From contig JBDTEO010000001.1 of the NCBI GenBank assembly GCA_039922495.1, positions 46,480 to 110,479 on the forward strand: a stretch of 64,000 bases of DNA. The letters are read 5' to 3'. The notes under the pieces are model-generated. The model saw only the letters and a program-made list of their open reading frames with translations. It ran no database searches and was not told the origin of the DNA. The number at the start of each line of letters is the position of its first letter. Within the stretch, counting starts at the first letter, position 1. The position numbers were made by a program, and so were the translations under genes. Shown piece after piece: positions 42,501 through 51,192 of this stretch. This DNA comes from JALYYC01 sp039922495. Its GTDB lineage: Bacteria > Chloroflexota > Dormibacteria > CF-121.

Positions 42501-43397
42501 ATGGGATCGCTTAAAGACCTGTCAAACGATATCGCCTACCTGGTCGAGAAGGCCAGTGCCAGCGTGGTCCGGGTCGATGCCCGCCGCGGCCGCGCCGGAA
42601 CCGGGATCGCCTGGGACACGGACTTCGTCCTGACCGCGAATCATGTCGTGGAGCACGAAGACGAGATCGAGGTCGCCCTCGGCGATAAGACCACCAAGGC
42701 GACCCTGGTCGGGCGCGACCCGGCCACCGACCTGGCGTTGCTCAAGGTGGAGGGCCTGAACGCCCCGGCGATGCCGCGGGCCAAGGTTGCTGACCTCAAG
42801 CCTGGTCAGATCGTGCTGGCGATCGGCCGGCCGGGTGGGCTCAAGGCGACCTTCGGAACCATCAGCGCGGTCTCCTCATCCTGGCGTGGCTGGCGCGGCA
42901 GTGAGATCGAGCACCTGATCCAGACCAATGCCCCGCTCTACCCGGGGTTCTCCGGCGGGCCCCTGGTCGATGTCGATGGCCGCGCCGTCGGCATGAACAG
43001 CTGGGTCTTCGGCCGCGGCGACGGTCGCGCCATCGCGATGGACGTCGCGGAGCGCGTCGTGGAGAGCCTGCGGGCGGATGGCCGTATCAAGCGGGCCTAC
43101 CTCGGGGTTGGCACGCAGCAGGTGCCCCTGCCGGACGCGGTCAAGGCCAAGGTCAATCAGGAGAGCGGCCTGCTCGTGATCACCGTCGACCCCCAGGGCC
43201 CAGCCGATCGGGCGGGCATCATGCAGGGCGACACCCTGGTGGCGATCGCGGGGGCCAGTACCGCGACGCTGGACGATCTCTATAGCAAGCTGCGCGCCCT
43301 CCAGGTCGGCGCCTTTGAGAAGGTCAAGGTGATCCGGGCAGGCGAGGTCAAGGAGCTGCCCCTGACTGTCGGGGAGGCACACCGCCAGGCAAGCTAG
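42501..43397 (+). CDS. HtrA-like trypsin/PDZ serine protease without signal peptide
   Basis: 298 residues. Trypsin-like domain with His in LTANHVVEHED (H48), Asp in DPATDLALLK (D77) and Ser in YPGFSGGPLVD (S151; GFSGG replaces the usual GNSGG), followed by one PDZ domain (about 195-290: KRAYLGVG, PQGPADRAGIMQGD). DegP/HtrA relatives are normally exported; here the protein begins directly with an amphipathic MGSLKDLSNDIAYLVEKAS, so it should be cytoplasmic. AAGGAG (42485-42490) is the SD. Confidence 0.87.
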   Translation: MGSLKDLSNDIAYLVEKASASVVRVDARRGRAGTGIAWDTDFVLTANHVVEHEDEIEVALGDKTTKATLVGRDPATDLALLKVEGLNAPAMPRAKVADLKPGQIVLAIGRPGGLKATFGTISAVSSSWRGWRGSEIEHLIQTNAPLYPGFSGGPLVDVDGRAVGMNSWVFGRGDGRAIAMDVAERVVESLRADGRIKRAYLGVGTQQVPLPDAVKAKVNQESGLLVITVDPQGPADRAGIMQGDTLVAIAGASTATLDDLYSKLRALQVGAFEKVKVIRAGEVKELPLTVGEAHRQAS

Positions 43398-43479
43398 CCC
43401 AAAACTATACCCAGCGTTGCCCTCTCCAGCGGACCGCGAACGCGGCAAGACCACGGAACGTTACTGATACCAGAAATCG

Positions 43480-43543
43480 TTGATTTCATGAGTCCCAGCG
43501 GGTAGGGTTCGGGCCAGCGCGGAGTCTCGGACTTACAGGAGGA
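43480..43543 (+). promoter_or_regulatory. Promoter and RBS of the Gly/Gln repeat-protein gene
   Basis: TTGATT (43480-43485), 17-base spacer, TAGGGT (43503-43508), then a leader with AGGAGGA (43537-43543) three bases before ATG 43547. A good housekeeping-type promoter and strong SD show that the low-complexity gene is really expressed. Confidence 0.6.
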
Positions 43544-43546
43544 CGA

Positions 43547-43810
43547 ATGAGTCACCATACAGGCGAACACGTCGGTCAGCCCCAACCGGGCAAGCAGGGT
43601 GGCGGCCAGCAGCAGCCGGGTAAGCAGGGTGGCGGCCAGCAGCAGCCCGGCAAACAGGGTGGCGGCCAGCAGCAGCCCGGCAAGCAGGGCGGCGGCTTCC
43701 CCGGACAGCGCCAGGCCGGCGGGCAACCCGACCAGCCGGGTGGCCAGCCAGGCGGCGGCCAACCGGGCGGCGGTCAGCAACAGGTAGGAGGCGATCAGAC
43801 CGCGGAGTAA
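43547..43810 (+). CDS. Low-complexity repeat protein (PGKQGGGQQQ repeats)
   Basis: 87 residues: a short head MSHHTGEHVGQPQ, then the decapeptide PGKQGGGQQQ three times plus a partial fourth (residues 14-50), then PGQ/GGQ-rich sequence to the end. Intrinsically disordered, almost no hydrophobic residues, weakly basic repeats (one Lys each). No signal peptide. It resembles stress-related Gly-rich hydrophilic proteins (such as KGG-type) only in composition. The strong promoter and SD support reality. Followed by the GGDEF-EAL gene after 13 bases. Confidence 0.72.
   Translation: MSHHTGEHVGQPQPGKQGGGQQQPGKQGGGQQQPGKQGGGQQQPGKQGGGFPGQRQAGGQPDQPGGQPGGGQPGGGQQQVGGDQTAE
43586..43705 (+). repeat. 30-bp tandem repeat, 3.7 units, coding PGKQGGGQQQ
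   Basis: Units at 43586, 43616, 43646 and a partial at 43676. They are near identical at DNA level, with changes mostly at third positions, so copy number can change by slippage or recombination while the frame is kept. Confidence 0.9.
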
Positions 43811-43823
43811 GTTCGACCGGGCG

Positions 43824-46628
43824 TTGTCCGGGCAACGGATCGGTCGCAGTCCGGACAACGTCCTCATCAGAGCTTCAGAAAAGCTCGAATCGCCGGTTGA
43901 CCTAATAGTGTTAGCGACAAACCGCCGCCTGCTGGTCGCGCTCGCCGCGTGGGCGGCCGTGACGTTGTTCGTTGCCGCCTGGCTGACCTTCTCCTGGGCG
44001 GGCATCAAACCCACCGAACAGGTCGACGATATCGCGCAGCTCATCAGTGCCTTTGTCGGGGCGGCCGCCTGTGGCGTCGCGGCCTGGCGCCTTCGCGGCC
44101 GGAGCCGCATGGCCTGGGCACTGATCGGCGCTTCAGCCTTTTCCTGGGGCCTCGGCGAAGTCGCCTGGTCGTATTACGAGCTCCTCAAGGGCCAGCAAGC
44201 CCCCTTTCCGTCGTTTGCTGACCTGGGATTTCTGGCGGCGGTTCCGCTCGCCATTGCCGGCGTGCTCTGCTTCCCCTCGGCCGCATCGCGGGCAACCTCG
44301 CTGATTCGCACCGTCCTCGATGGACTGGTGATCGCGGGGTCTCTCCTGATCGTCAGCTGGGCGACGGTCCTCGGCACCGTCTATCGAACGGGCACCGGCA
44401 GCGCCGTCGCGCAACTGATCAGCCTCGCCTATCCGGCCGGCGACGTCGTGATTGGGACGATGATCCTGATCCTCGCCAGCCGAGCGGCGCGGTCAACGCG
44501 TCTGCCGTTACTCATCCTGGGTGGCGGGCTCCTCGCTAACCTGCTGGCGGACAGTGGGTTCGCCTATCTGACGACGACGAGTGCGTATGGGCCGGGGAAT
44601 CCGATCGATGTGGGCTGGATTGCCGGCTACCTTCTGATCGCGATTGCCGCGTGCCGCGCGATCTCGACGCCGGCCGCCTCCGCCGCGGGGGAAGGGGCAC
44701 CGGAGCGGATCTGGTTGATCCTGCCCTACGTGCCGGTCGCCGCCGCGGCCGTCGCGGCCGGCATCGCCAGGCTGGACGGTCGCGGGTTGGACGGCGTCTT
44801 GTTCTGGAGCTTCATGTTCGTGGTCATCGTCGTCGTGATCCGGCAGTTCCTGATGCTTGTCGATAACCAGAGGCTAACGCGGCAACTCGAGGTCAACGCC
44901 GAGGCCCTTCGCGAACGAGAGGATCATTTCCGATCGTTGGTCCAGAACTCCTCAGACGTCATCACGCTGATCGACCGGGATGGTCGCATCCAGTATCAGA
45001 GTGCGTCGATCGAGCGCGTCTTCGGATACGGCGGCGGGCGGCTGATCGGGACCGCGTTTGGCGAGTTCGTTCATGACGAGGATCGTGTCCAGGTCCTCCG
45101 TCGAATCGAGGAGGCCATCCATATCGAGGGCCCCCCGATCAGCATCGAGTGCCGTCTGCAGCGCGAGGATGGCTCCTTTTGTCCCAGCGAAGTGACGATC
45201 ACAAACCTCCTGCATGTTGCGACAGTTCGAGGCCTGGTGCTCAACACCAGGGACGTCAGCGAACGGAAGGGGCTCGAAGAGAAGTTGACCCACCAGGCCT
45301 TTCACGACTCCCTGACAAACCTGCCGAATCGCGCCGCCTTCCGCGTGGTCCTGGATCACGCCATGCAAGGCGGCGAGGAGCGCCGGATCGCGGTGCTGTT
45401 CCTCGACCTCGATGATTTCAAGACGGTTAACGACGCCCTCGGTCTCGACGCCGGTGATCAAATCCTGGCCGCCGTCGGGAAGCGCATCGAGGCCACCCTC
45501 CGGCCGGGGGATACTGTTGCCCGCCTCGGTGGCGACGAATTTGCCGTGCTGCTGAAGAACACGGAGGACGAGACGATCGCCGCCCGTGTCGCGGACCGGA
45601 TCACCCGCCAGCTGTCGACGCCGTTCGCGATCGAGGGGAAGGAGATCTTCATCCGCGCCAGCATTGGGATGGCGGGCCTCGTCTCCGGCGAGGAAGCGGC
45701 CGAAGACCTCTTGAAGAACGCCGACGTCGCCATGTACATCGCCAAGGCGAGGGGAAAGGCCCGCTATGTCGAGTATGAGCAATCCCTCCATCAAGCGGCG
45801 ATCGACCGGATGGAGCTCGAGCGGGAGATGCAGGACGCGCTGGTGCGCCACGAGTTCGTCCTCCACTACCAGCCAGTCGTGATGCTCGAGTCCGGAAGCG
45901 TTCATAGCGTCGAGGCGCTCGTGCGCTGGAACCACCCGCGGCTCGGCCTGCTCTACCCGGCCGACTTCATCGCCCTGGCCGAGCAGACCGGCATGATCGT
46001 CGAGCTCGGGCGCTGGGTCCTCCAGCAGGCCACCCATGACGTCCGTCGCTGGCAGGTGCGTTACCCTTCGACCCCGCCGATGATGGTGAGCGTCAACGTC
46101 TCGGGACACCAGCTGCAAGGCGCGGGCATCCTGGCTGATGTTGCCGCCGCGGTGGACGGCGCCGGCCTCGATCCGAAATCGCTCATCCTGGAGCTCACCG
46201 AGAGCGTCCTGATGGAGGAAACGCTTGGCATCGCCCAGACCCTCCAGGAGCTTCGCGCGCGCGGCGTCAGCCTGGCCCTGGATGATTTCGGTACCGGCTA
46301 CTCCTCGCTCGGCCACCTCCGCGACTTCGCGGTCGACATCCTGAAACTCGATCGATCGTTTGTCGGCGGCATCGGCAATGGCCTGGCCGACGGAGCCATC
46401 CTGCGCGCCGTGATCGGTCTCGGCAACACGCTGGGCCTCTTGACGATCGGGGAGGGCATCGAGCGACCGGAGCAGCTGGCCGCGTTGAATGCCATGGGAT
46501 GCCATGCGGGCCAGGGCTATCATCTATCCCGCCCGCTCACGGCGGAGGCCCTGGACGAGCTCCTGGCGAGCTGTATCGAATCGGGAACCGGACGGCAGCT
46601 CCCGCCGGCCTGGAAACTCATCGCCTAA
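43824..46628 (+). CDS. Membrane PAS-GGDEF-EAL cyclic di-GMP protein
   Basis: Up to 934 residues from TTG 43824; a GTG at 43908 just before the first helix is an alternative. About nine membrane helices (30-350), a PAS domain (about 375-490: HFRSLVQNSSDVITLIDRDG, then RVFGYGGGRLIG), GGDEF domain (about 495-660: HDSLTNLPNRAAF, RLGGDEFAVLL, intact active site) and EAL domain (about 680-920: VEALVRWNHP, LDDFGTGYSSLG, ILKLDRSFVGGI). Both catalytic motifs are intact, so it may make and degrade c-di-GMP, or one domain may be regulatory. Confidence 0.92.
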   Translation: MSGQRIGRSPDNVLIRASEKLESPVDLIVLATNRRLLVALAAWAAVTLFVAAWLTFSWAGIKPTEQVDDIAQLISAFVGAAACGVAAWRLRGRSRMAWALIGASAFSWGLGEVAWSYYELLKGQQAPFPSFADLGFLAAVPLAIAGVLCFPSAASRATSLIRTVLDGLVIAGSLLIVSWATVLGTVYRTGTGSAVAQLISLAYPAGDVVIGTMILILASRAARSTRLPLLILGGGLLANLLADSGFAYLTTTSAYGPGNPIDVGWIAGYLLIAIAACRAISTPAASAAGEGAPERIWLILPYVPVAAAAVAAGIARLDGRGLDGVLFWSFMFVVIVVVIRQFLMLVDNQRLTRQLEVNAEALREREDHFRSLVQNSSDVITLIDRDGRIQYQSASIERVFGYGGGRLIGTAFGEFVHDEDRVQVLRRIEEAIHIEGPPISIECRLQREDGSFCPSEVTITNLLHVATVRGLVLNTRDVSERKGLEEKLTHQAFHDSLTNLPNRAAFRVVLDHAMQGGEERRIAVLFLDLDDFKTVNDALGLDAGDQILAAVGKRIEATLRPGDTVARLGGDEFAVLLKNTEDETIAARVADRITRQLSTPFAIEGKEIFIRASIGMAGLVSGEEAAEDLLKNADVAMYIAKARGKARYVEYEQSLHQAAIDRMELEREMQDALVRHEFVLHYQPVVMLESGSVHSVEALVRWNHPRLGLLYPADFIALAEQTGMIVELGRWVLQQATHDVRRWQVRYPSTPPMMVSVNVSGHQLQGAGILADVAAAVDGAGLDPKSLILELTESVLMEETLGIAQTLQELRARGVSLALDDFGTGYSSLGHLRDFAVDILKLDRSFVGGIGNGLADGAILRAVIGLGNTLGLLTIGEGIERPEQLAALNAMGCHAGQGYHLSRPLTAEALDELLASCIESGTGRQLPPAWKLIA

Positions 46629-46689
46629 CAGCTCCCATTCGCCCCGTCGACCAACTCGTGTACTTTCGCGCGGGGGCCGGGACACCGGG

Positions 46690-48105
46690 TTAGTTCGGGA
46701 TCTTGAGGAAGAAGACGTCGGTGGGACCGTTCCGACTGGCGGGTCTTGCCTCAACGAAAGCCGTCGCGAAGCCATCGGGAAGGCCGACCAGGCCCATGTA
46801 GTCGCCGATGAAGGGGCCAAACCGGGCATTGGGCGCTGCCCGGAGATCGAATGGCCCCGCCAGCTGACGGGTTGACCAGTGGCCGCCGCGGTCTTTCGAC
46901 GTGCTGAACCACACATCGGTATCGAGGGTGGCGCTGCCGCTGACAAAGGCGCGGAAATCGAACCAGAGCATGCCAACCGTCGCGTCGCCGGCAACGGCGA
47001 GGGTCGGCAGGAAGGCCTCCGGTTTCTGACGCACGACGGCGCGGGGCGGTAACCAGTGGAGTCCCCGGTCTTCGGAACGGGCCACCCAGATCGTCGACTC
47101 GCTGCCGGGATAGTTCACGGACCAGCCGACATAGACGGCATTGCCGGCGGCCGCGGCGACGATGTCCTGTCCGAAGAAACGCAGCTGGCCGCCGGTCCCC
47201 GGATCGGTGGCGTTGGTGTAGATGAAGCGTCCGGCGTCGATGGGCGCCGACCAGGTTTGGCCCTGGTCTTTCGACCGGATGAGTCGGACCGCGACCGGCA
47301 GCGCCGGCGGATGCGGCCCACCCGGCAGCGAGGCGCCTTCCACGAAGACATCGAGCAGGGTGCCGTCGGCGGTCATCAGCAACTGGTTCTGCTGCGCCTC
47401 GTCATTCCCGCTGTAAATCGGACCCGGCGGTGACCAGGTCGCGCCGCCATCGCTGGTGCGTGAGAAGAAGATCTGGTCAACCGACGGATCGCTACTCCCG
47501 GTCCGTCCATACTCGGCCCAGACCAGGTAGGCGGAGCCGGGACGCCGGAGGTCCGCGAGGATCGCTTCCTTGTCAGGAACGATCGCCGGACCAGGTTGAC
47601 TCTCGACCACCACCGGCGGCTGCCAGGTCAGCCCGCCGTCTTTGGAGACGCTGACGATGATGTCGTGCGTCGTCACCTTCAGCGCCGGCGGTCGGGTGAC
47701 CAGCGAGGCCACATAGACCGTGTGATCCGGCCCGATCGACACCCAGGGATCGGTCGCCGAGGCGTAGTTCCCGCCGCTGCAGCTCGTCAGGCCGGGCAGC
47801 GTCGTCGCCGCCCAGTGACTGCCGCCGTCGCGGCTGACCGAGACCAGGTTGCCGAGACCGACGGGGGAGCCCAGCTGCTGCCAGGTCGCGACCAGCAGTC
47901 GCGGGTTCTTCGGATCGACGGCCAGCGATGGCTCGCCGGGATGAAAAGGGCCGGTCGCCGTGCTACAGGCGCGGACGCCGGCGCTCGGGCCACTGATGAT
48001 GGTTGGCGACGGGAGTCCCTTCGCCGTCTGCTGCGGCGGTGGACTGCTGGTGCAACTAGCCACCATCAGCAGCACCAGCGGCGCGGCCAGCGAGGAGGCG
48101 CGCAT
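46690..48105 (-). CDS. Asp-box (BNR) beta-propeller lipoprotein, sialidase-like fold
   Basis: 471 residues. Lipobox VASC (Cys about 18). Six Asp-box-like repeats (SRDGGSHW, SKDGGLTW, SDGGATWSPP, SKDQGQTW, SEDRGLHW, SKDRGGHW) define the propeller. Residues near the N-terminus lack the FRIP Arg motif of true sialidases, so enzymatic desialylation is not supported; glycan binding or another hydrolase activity is possible. Minus-strand TAGATT five bases before the ATG suggests a leaderless mRNA. Confidence 0.85.
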   Translation of the reverse strand: MRASSLAAPLVLLMVASCTSSPPPQQTAKGLPSPTIISGPSAGVRACSTATGPFHPGEPSLAVDPKNPRLLVATWQQLGSPVGLGNLVSVSRDGGSHWAATTLPGLTSCSGGNYASATDPWVSIGPDHTVYVASLVTRPPALKVTTHDIIVSVSKDGGLTWQPPVVVESQPGPAIVPDKEAILADLRRPGSAYLVWAEYGRTGSSDPSVDQIFFSRTSDGGATWSPPGPIYSGNDEAQQNQLLMTADGTLLDVFVEGASLPGGPHPPALPVAVRLIRSKDQGQTWSAPIDAGRFIYTNATDPGTGGQLRFFGQDIVAAAAGNAVYVGWSVNYPGSESTIWVARSEDRGLHWLPPRAVVRQKPEAFLPTLAVAGDATVGMLWFDFRAFVSGSATLDTDVWFSTSKDRGGHWSTRQLAGPFDLRAAPNARFGPFIGDYMGLVGLPDGFATAFVEARPASRNGPTDVFFLKIPN

Positions 48106-48110
48106 GCGCC

Positions 48111-48116
48111 AATCTA
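48111..48116 (-). promoter_or_regulatory. -10 element of the Asp-box lipoprotein gene
   Basis: Minus strand TAGATT, then GGCGC, then ATG (five-base spacing). It lies between the start of this gene and the stop of the MaoC gene. Confidence 0.45.
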
Positions 48117-48127
48117 CCAGGCCAGGG

Positions 48128-48577
48128 CTAGGTAGACGGACGTCGTCCGAAGAAGTTGGTTCCCGTCGCGCTCATGACGAGGCGGCCCTCCTGGTTGCGC
48201 ACTTCACCGCGCCAGCGGACGATGCCCATGCTGGGGCGGCTGTTCGAGACGCGCATCTCGAGGACCTCGATCTGCGCCGACAGGGTGTCGCCGGGTCGGA
48301 CTGGGAGGGGCCAGCGCAGGTCTTCCATCCCTGGCGAGCCCATGCTGCTGGTTTTCGAAATCAAGTTGGTCACCAGCAGGCGCATGAAGAGCGCCCCCGT
48401 GTGCCAGCCGCTGGCGATCAGCCCGCCGTAAATCGTGAAGCTCGCCGAGTTGGTGTCGACGTGCATCGGCTGCGGGTCGTACTGGCGGGCGAAGGCGATG
48501 ATCTCGCTCTCGCTCACCATCAGGCTGCCGAGCTCGATGACCTCCCCGACGCGGAAGTCGTCGTAAAAGCGAGTCAG
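48128..48577 (-). CDS. MaoC-like hot-dog dehydratase, apparent CTG start
   Basis: 149 residues if translation starts at CTG 48577, which overlaps the DinB stop as CTGA, just like the ATGA overlaps elsewhere here. The first ATG (48520) would remove RFYDDFRVGEVIELGS, the conserved first strand of the family. R-hydratase motif IAFARQYDPQPMHVD with catalytic Asp/His, then YGGLIASGWHTGAL, and DLRWPLPVRPGDTL. These enzymes hydrate enoyl-CoA or act on related thioesters. No other canonical start exists upstream. Confidence 0.8.
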   Translation of the reverse strand: MTRFYDDFRVGEVIELGSLMVSESEIIAFARQYDPQPMHVDTNSASFTIYGGLIASGWHTGALFMRLLVTNLISKTSSMGSPGMEDLRWPLPVRPGDTLSAQIEVLEMRVSNSRPSMGIVRWRGEVRNQEGRLVMSATGTNFFGRRPST

Positions 48578-49095
48578 TGTCGGCGCGCCCGTTCGAGCTG
48601 GTCGAGGTGAATTTCGAGGTGGGCGCAGAGGGGGAGCGTGGCGATCTCGAATGCGCTCATCGTGTAGTCGCCGAGCAAGGTCGCGTGGCGCACCAGGTCG
48701 ATCGCCTCGGCGCCTCGCAGGTAGGCGATGGTTCGCTGGTGTTCCCGCTGCGCCATCTTGAGGAGGGCGCTGGATGCCAGTGGCAGGAGCGGCTCCGCGG
48801 CAACATCGCGGGCCTGCGCCGCGCCCAACAAGTCGACCTCGGTGAGTTTGCCGCCACCGACCTGGGAGGTCACCACGCCGTAGAACTTCGACAGGACGAC
48901 GATGTGGGCGAGCACTTCATGGCCCGACCACCGCTCGACGTCGTTGGTGTCGTCCGTGCGATCGTCAACCAGCTCGGCGAGCCGCGCCGATGCGGCCTCG
49001 AGGCGGTCCGCCAGGCGGAGGCGCTCATGCTCGAGCGTCTCGCTGAGGAAGGCCCGGACATTCACCGGCGTGAAGTCCGGGCTCTCGATTTTCAC
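48574..49095 (-). CDS. DinB-fold protein (mycothiol/bacillithiol-dependent isomerase superfamily)
   Basis: 173 residues, four-helix DinB fold. Likely metal-ligand His in WSGHEVLAHIVVLSKFYG (first) and CAHLEIHLDQLERA (C-terminal pair). The superfamily binds a metal and often uses a low-molecular-weight thiol or is induced by damage; function here is unassigned. GTG start with TAGACT six bases upstream (leaderless type). Operon with the MaoC gene. Confidence 0.8.
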   Translation of the reverse strand: MKIESPDFTPVNVRAFLSETLEHERLRLADRLEAASARLAELVDDRTDDTNDVERWSGHEVLAHIVVLSKFYGVVTSQVGGGKLTEVDLLGAAQARDVAAEPLLPLASSALLKMAQREHQRTIAYLRGAEAIDLVRHATLLGDYTMSAFEIATLPLCAHLEIHLDQLERARRH

Positions 49096-49101
49096 CCCGT
49101 C

Positions 49102-49132
49102 AGTCTACGGAAGCGATGCGCTCAGGTAGCCT
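49102..49132. promoter_or_regulatory. Divergent overlapping leaderless promoters (DinB / S9 peptidase)
   Basis: Minus strand TAGACT (49102-49107), six bases, GTG 49095. Plus strand TAGCCT (49127-49132), six bases, ATG 49139. With ordinary 17-base spacers each -35 site falls on the other promoter's -10, so RNA polymerase cannot easily occupy both. Confidence 0.5.
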
Positions 49133-49138
49133 GTCCTT

Positions 49139-51109
49139 ATGGATCGGCGAGGCACACCCACCCGGCAGCGCGTGGCGCCGTACGGAGCCTGGCGATCGCC
49201 GATTACCACCGACCTGATCGTCGCCGGTGTGGTCGGGCTCTCACAGCTCAGGCTCGATGGCAAAGACCTCTACTGGATCGAACAGCGTCCCACCGAGGGC
49301 GGACGCTATGTCATCGTCCATCGGACGCCTGATGGCCAGACCCGTGACCTGACGCCAAAGAACTTCAACGCCCGGACAAGGGCACACGAGTATGGCGGCG
49401 GCGCCTACGCGGTTGCCGACGGCATCGTCTGGTTCTCCAACGACCGGGACCAGCGCCTCTACCGGCAGGATGGCAGCGGAGGCCCCCGAGCGATCACCCC
49501 GGCGGGGGACATCCGCTATGCCGATGCCATCGTCGATCGAGCGCACCGGCGACTGATCTCCGTGCGCGAAGACCATACGACCGGTGCGGCCCAGGCCGTC
49601 AACACTCTGGTCACCGTCGACTTGGAGGGAAAGGCGGACCCGGTCGTGCTGGTCGAAGGCAACGACTTCTATTCGAGCCCGCGCCTGAGCCCGCCGGGGT
49701 CACACCTGGCCTGGGTCACCTGGAACCATCCCAACATGCCCTGGGACGGGACCGAGCTCTGGGTCGCGGAAGTGACGGCCACCGGCGAGCTGCGCGCGGC
49801 CCAGAAGGTGGCGGGTGGCGCGGACGAGTCCATCTTTCAACCGGAGTGGTCGCCGGAGGGCGTGCTGTACTTCATGTCGGACCGGACCAACTGGTGGAAT
49901 CTCTATCGTTGGCGCCGGCATGGCGAGGAGCCGGTGCTGCAGATCGACGCCGAGCTCGGCACACCGCAGTGGCAATTCGGTATGTCGACGTATGCCTTCG
50001 AGTCGGAGTCACGCATCGTCTGCCAGGTGCGTTCCGGCGGGCTCGCGCGGCTGGCGACCATCGATCCCGAGCGAGGCCAGCTTGACAACCTCGACAACAT
50101 CGATACGCCCTACACAGCGTTCATGGCGTCGATCCAGGCGCTCCCCGGGAAGGCGGTGACGATCGCCGGTGGCCCCACGGAACCGGTCCAGGTGATCGTG
50201 GCCGACCTGGGCAGCGGGCGGGTCGAGGTCCTGCGGCGATCCCTGGACGTTCCCGTCGACCCAACCTATCTCTCGATCCCGGAGACGATCGAGTTTCCGA
50301 CCGACGGCGGCAAGACGGCGCACGCCTTCTACTACGCGCCCCGCAACCCGGATTACGTTGCCCCCGAGGGCGAGCTACCCCCCTTGATCGTGCTGGTCCA
50401 CGGCGGACCGACCGGCGCGGTTTCGAACGCGCTCGACCTGAGCGATCAGTACTGGACCAGTCGCGGGTTCGGTTACCTGGTGGTGAACTACGGCGGGAGC
50501 TCCGGCTTTGGTCGCGAGTACCGGCAGCGGCTCCATCATCAATGGGGCGTGGTCGATGTGGCCGACTGCATCAACGCCGCCCGCTACCTGGTCGACCGCG
50601 GATTCGTCGATGGCAACCGGGTCGCGATCACCGGAGGGAGTGCCGGCGGCTACACCGTGCTTCGGGCGCTGACCTCGACCGATGTCTTCAAGGCCGGGGC
50701 GAGTCATTTCGGCATCAGTGACCTCGAGGTCTTTCACCAGGACACCCACAAGTTCGAGAGCATGTACGACCAGAACCTGATCGGCCCCTGGCCGGAGGCG
50801 CGTGACGTCTACCGGGAGCGCTCCGCGATCCACGCGGTCGACAAGATCAAGGTCCCGGTCATCCTGTTCCAGGGTCTCGAGGACAAGGTGGTTCCGCCGA
50901 ATCAAGCCGAGCTAATCGTCGCGGCGCTCAAGCGCAAGCACCTGCCGGTTGCCTATGTGGCTTTTGAAGGCGAGCAACATGGCTTCCGCATCGGAAGGAA
51001 CATCAAGCGATCGATCGATGGCGAGCTCTACTTCTACGCGAGGGTCTTTGGCTTCGATCTGCCTGACCCCGTCGAACCGGTCGAGATCGACAACCTACCA
51101 AGGCGCTAG
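49139..51109 (+). CDS. S9-family prolyl oligopeptidase-like peptidase
   Basis: 656 residues. N-terminal propeller (about 30-380; RAHEYGGGAYAV, FFSNDRDQRLYR-like blade in WFSNDRDQRLYRQ, PEWSPEGVLYFMSDR) and C-terminal hydrolase (about 390-656): VHGGPTGAVSN oxyanion region, GGSAGGYTVLR (catalytic Ser), GLEDKVVPP (Asp) and GEQHGFR (His). Cytoplasmic acyl-aminoacyl/dipeptidyl peptidase type. It has a leaderless start. Distinct from the S9B enzyme at 21459 in lacking the Glu pair. Confidence 0.92.
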   Translation: MDRRGTPTRQRVAPYGAWRSPITTDLIVAGVVGLSQLRLDGKDLYWIEQRPTEGGRYVIVHRTPDGQTRDLTPKNFNARTRAHEYGGGAYAVADGIVWFSNDRDQRLYRQDGSGGPRAITPAGDIRYADAIVDRAHRRLISVREDHTTGAAQAVNTLVTVDLEGKADPVVLVEGNDFYSSPRLSPPGSHLAWVTWNHPNMPWDGTELWVAEVTATGELRAAQKVAGGADESIFQPEWSPEGVLYFMSDRTNWWNLYRWRRHGEEPVLQIDAELGTPQWQFGMSTYAFESESRIVCQVRSGGLARLATIDPERGQLDNLDNIDTPYTAFMASIQALPGKAVTIAGGPTEPVQVIVADLGSGRVEVLRRSLDVPVDPTYLSIPETIEFPTDGGKTAHAFYYAPRNPDYVAPEGELPPLIVLVHGGPTGAVSNALDLSDQYWTSRGFGYLVVNYGGSSGFGREYRQRLHHQWGVVDVADCINAARYLVDRGFVDGNRVAITGGSAGGYTVLRALTSTDVFKAGASHFGISDLEVFHQDTHKFESMYDQNLIGPWPEARDVYRERSAIHAVDKIKVPVILFQGLEDKVVPPNQAELIVAALKRKHLPVAYVAFEGEQHGFRIGRNIKRSIDGELYFYARVFGFDLPDPVEPVEIDNLPRR

Positions 51110-51180
51110 CGGCGCACGGATCGGCGCGCCCGAGAATCGCGGCAATCTTCGCCTGAGCCCCCTTTTTTCAGCAGGCGGAC

Positions 51181-51186
51181 TATGCT
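51181..51186 (+). promoter_or_regulatory. -10 element of the NmrA-like gene (leaderless type)
   Basis: TATGCT, then GGCGGC (six bases), then ATG 51193. It shows that the gene is transcribed apart from the upstream peptidase. Confidence 0.55.
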
Positions 51187-51192
51187 GGCGGC

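Noticed and set aside
43394..44110. Minus-strand frame with LLLAATL-type hydrophobic repeats
   Set aside because: It is the complement of the PGKQGGGQQQ repeat; the plus frame has the promoter and SD.
44952..46523. 523-codon minus-strand open frame
   Set aside because: Antisense to the PAS-GGDEF-EAL domains, no motifs of its own.
46690..48105. Calling the Asp-box lipoprotein a true sialidase
   Set aside because: Asp boxes define the fold only; the N-terminal FRIP-type Arg motif and the catalytic Tyr/Glu context were not found.
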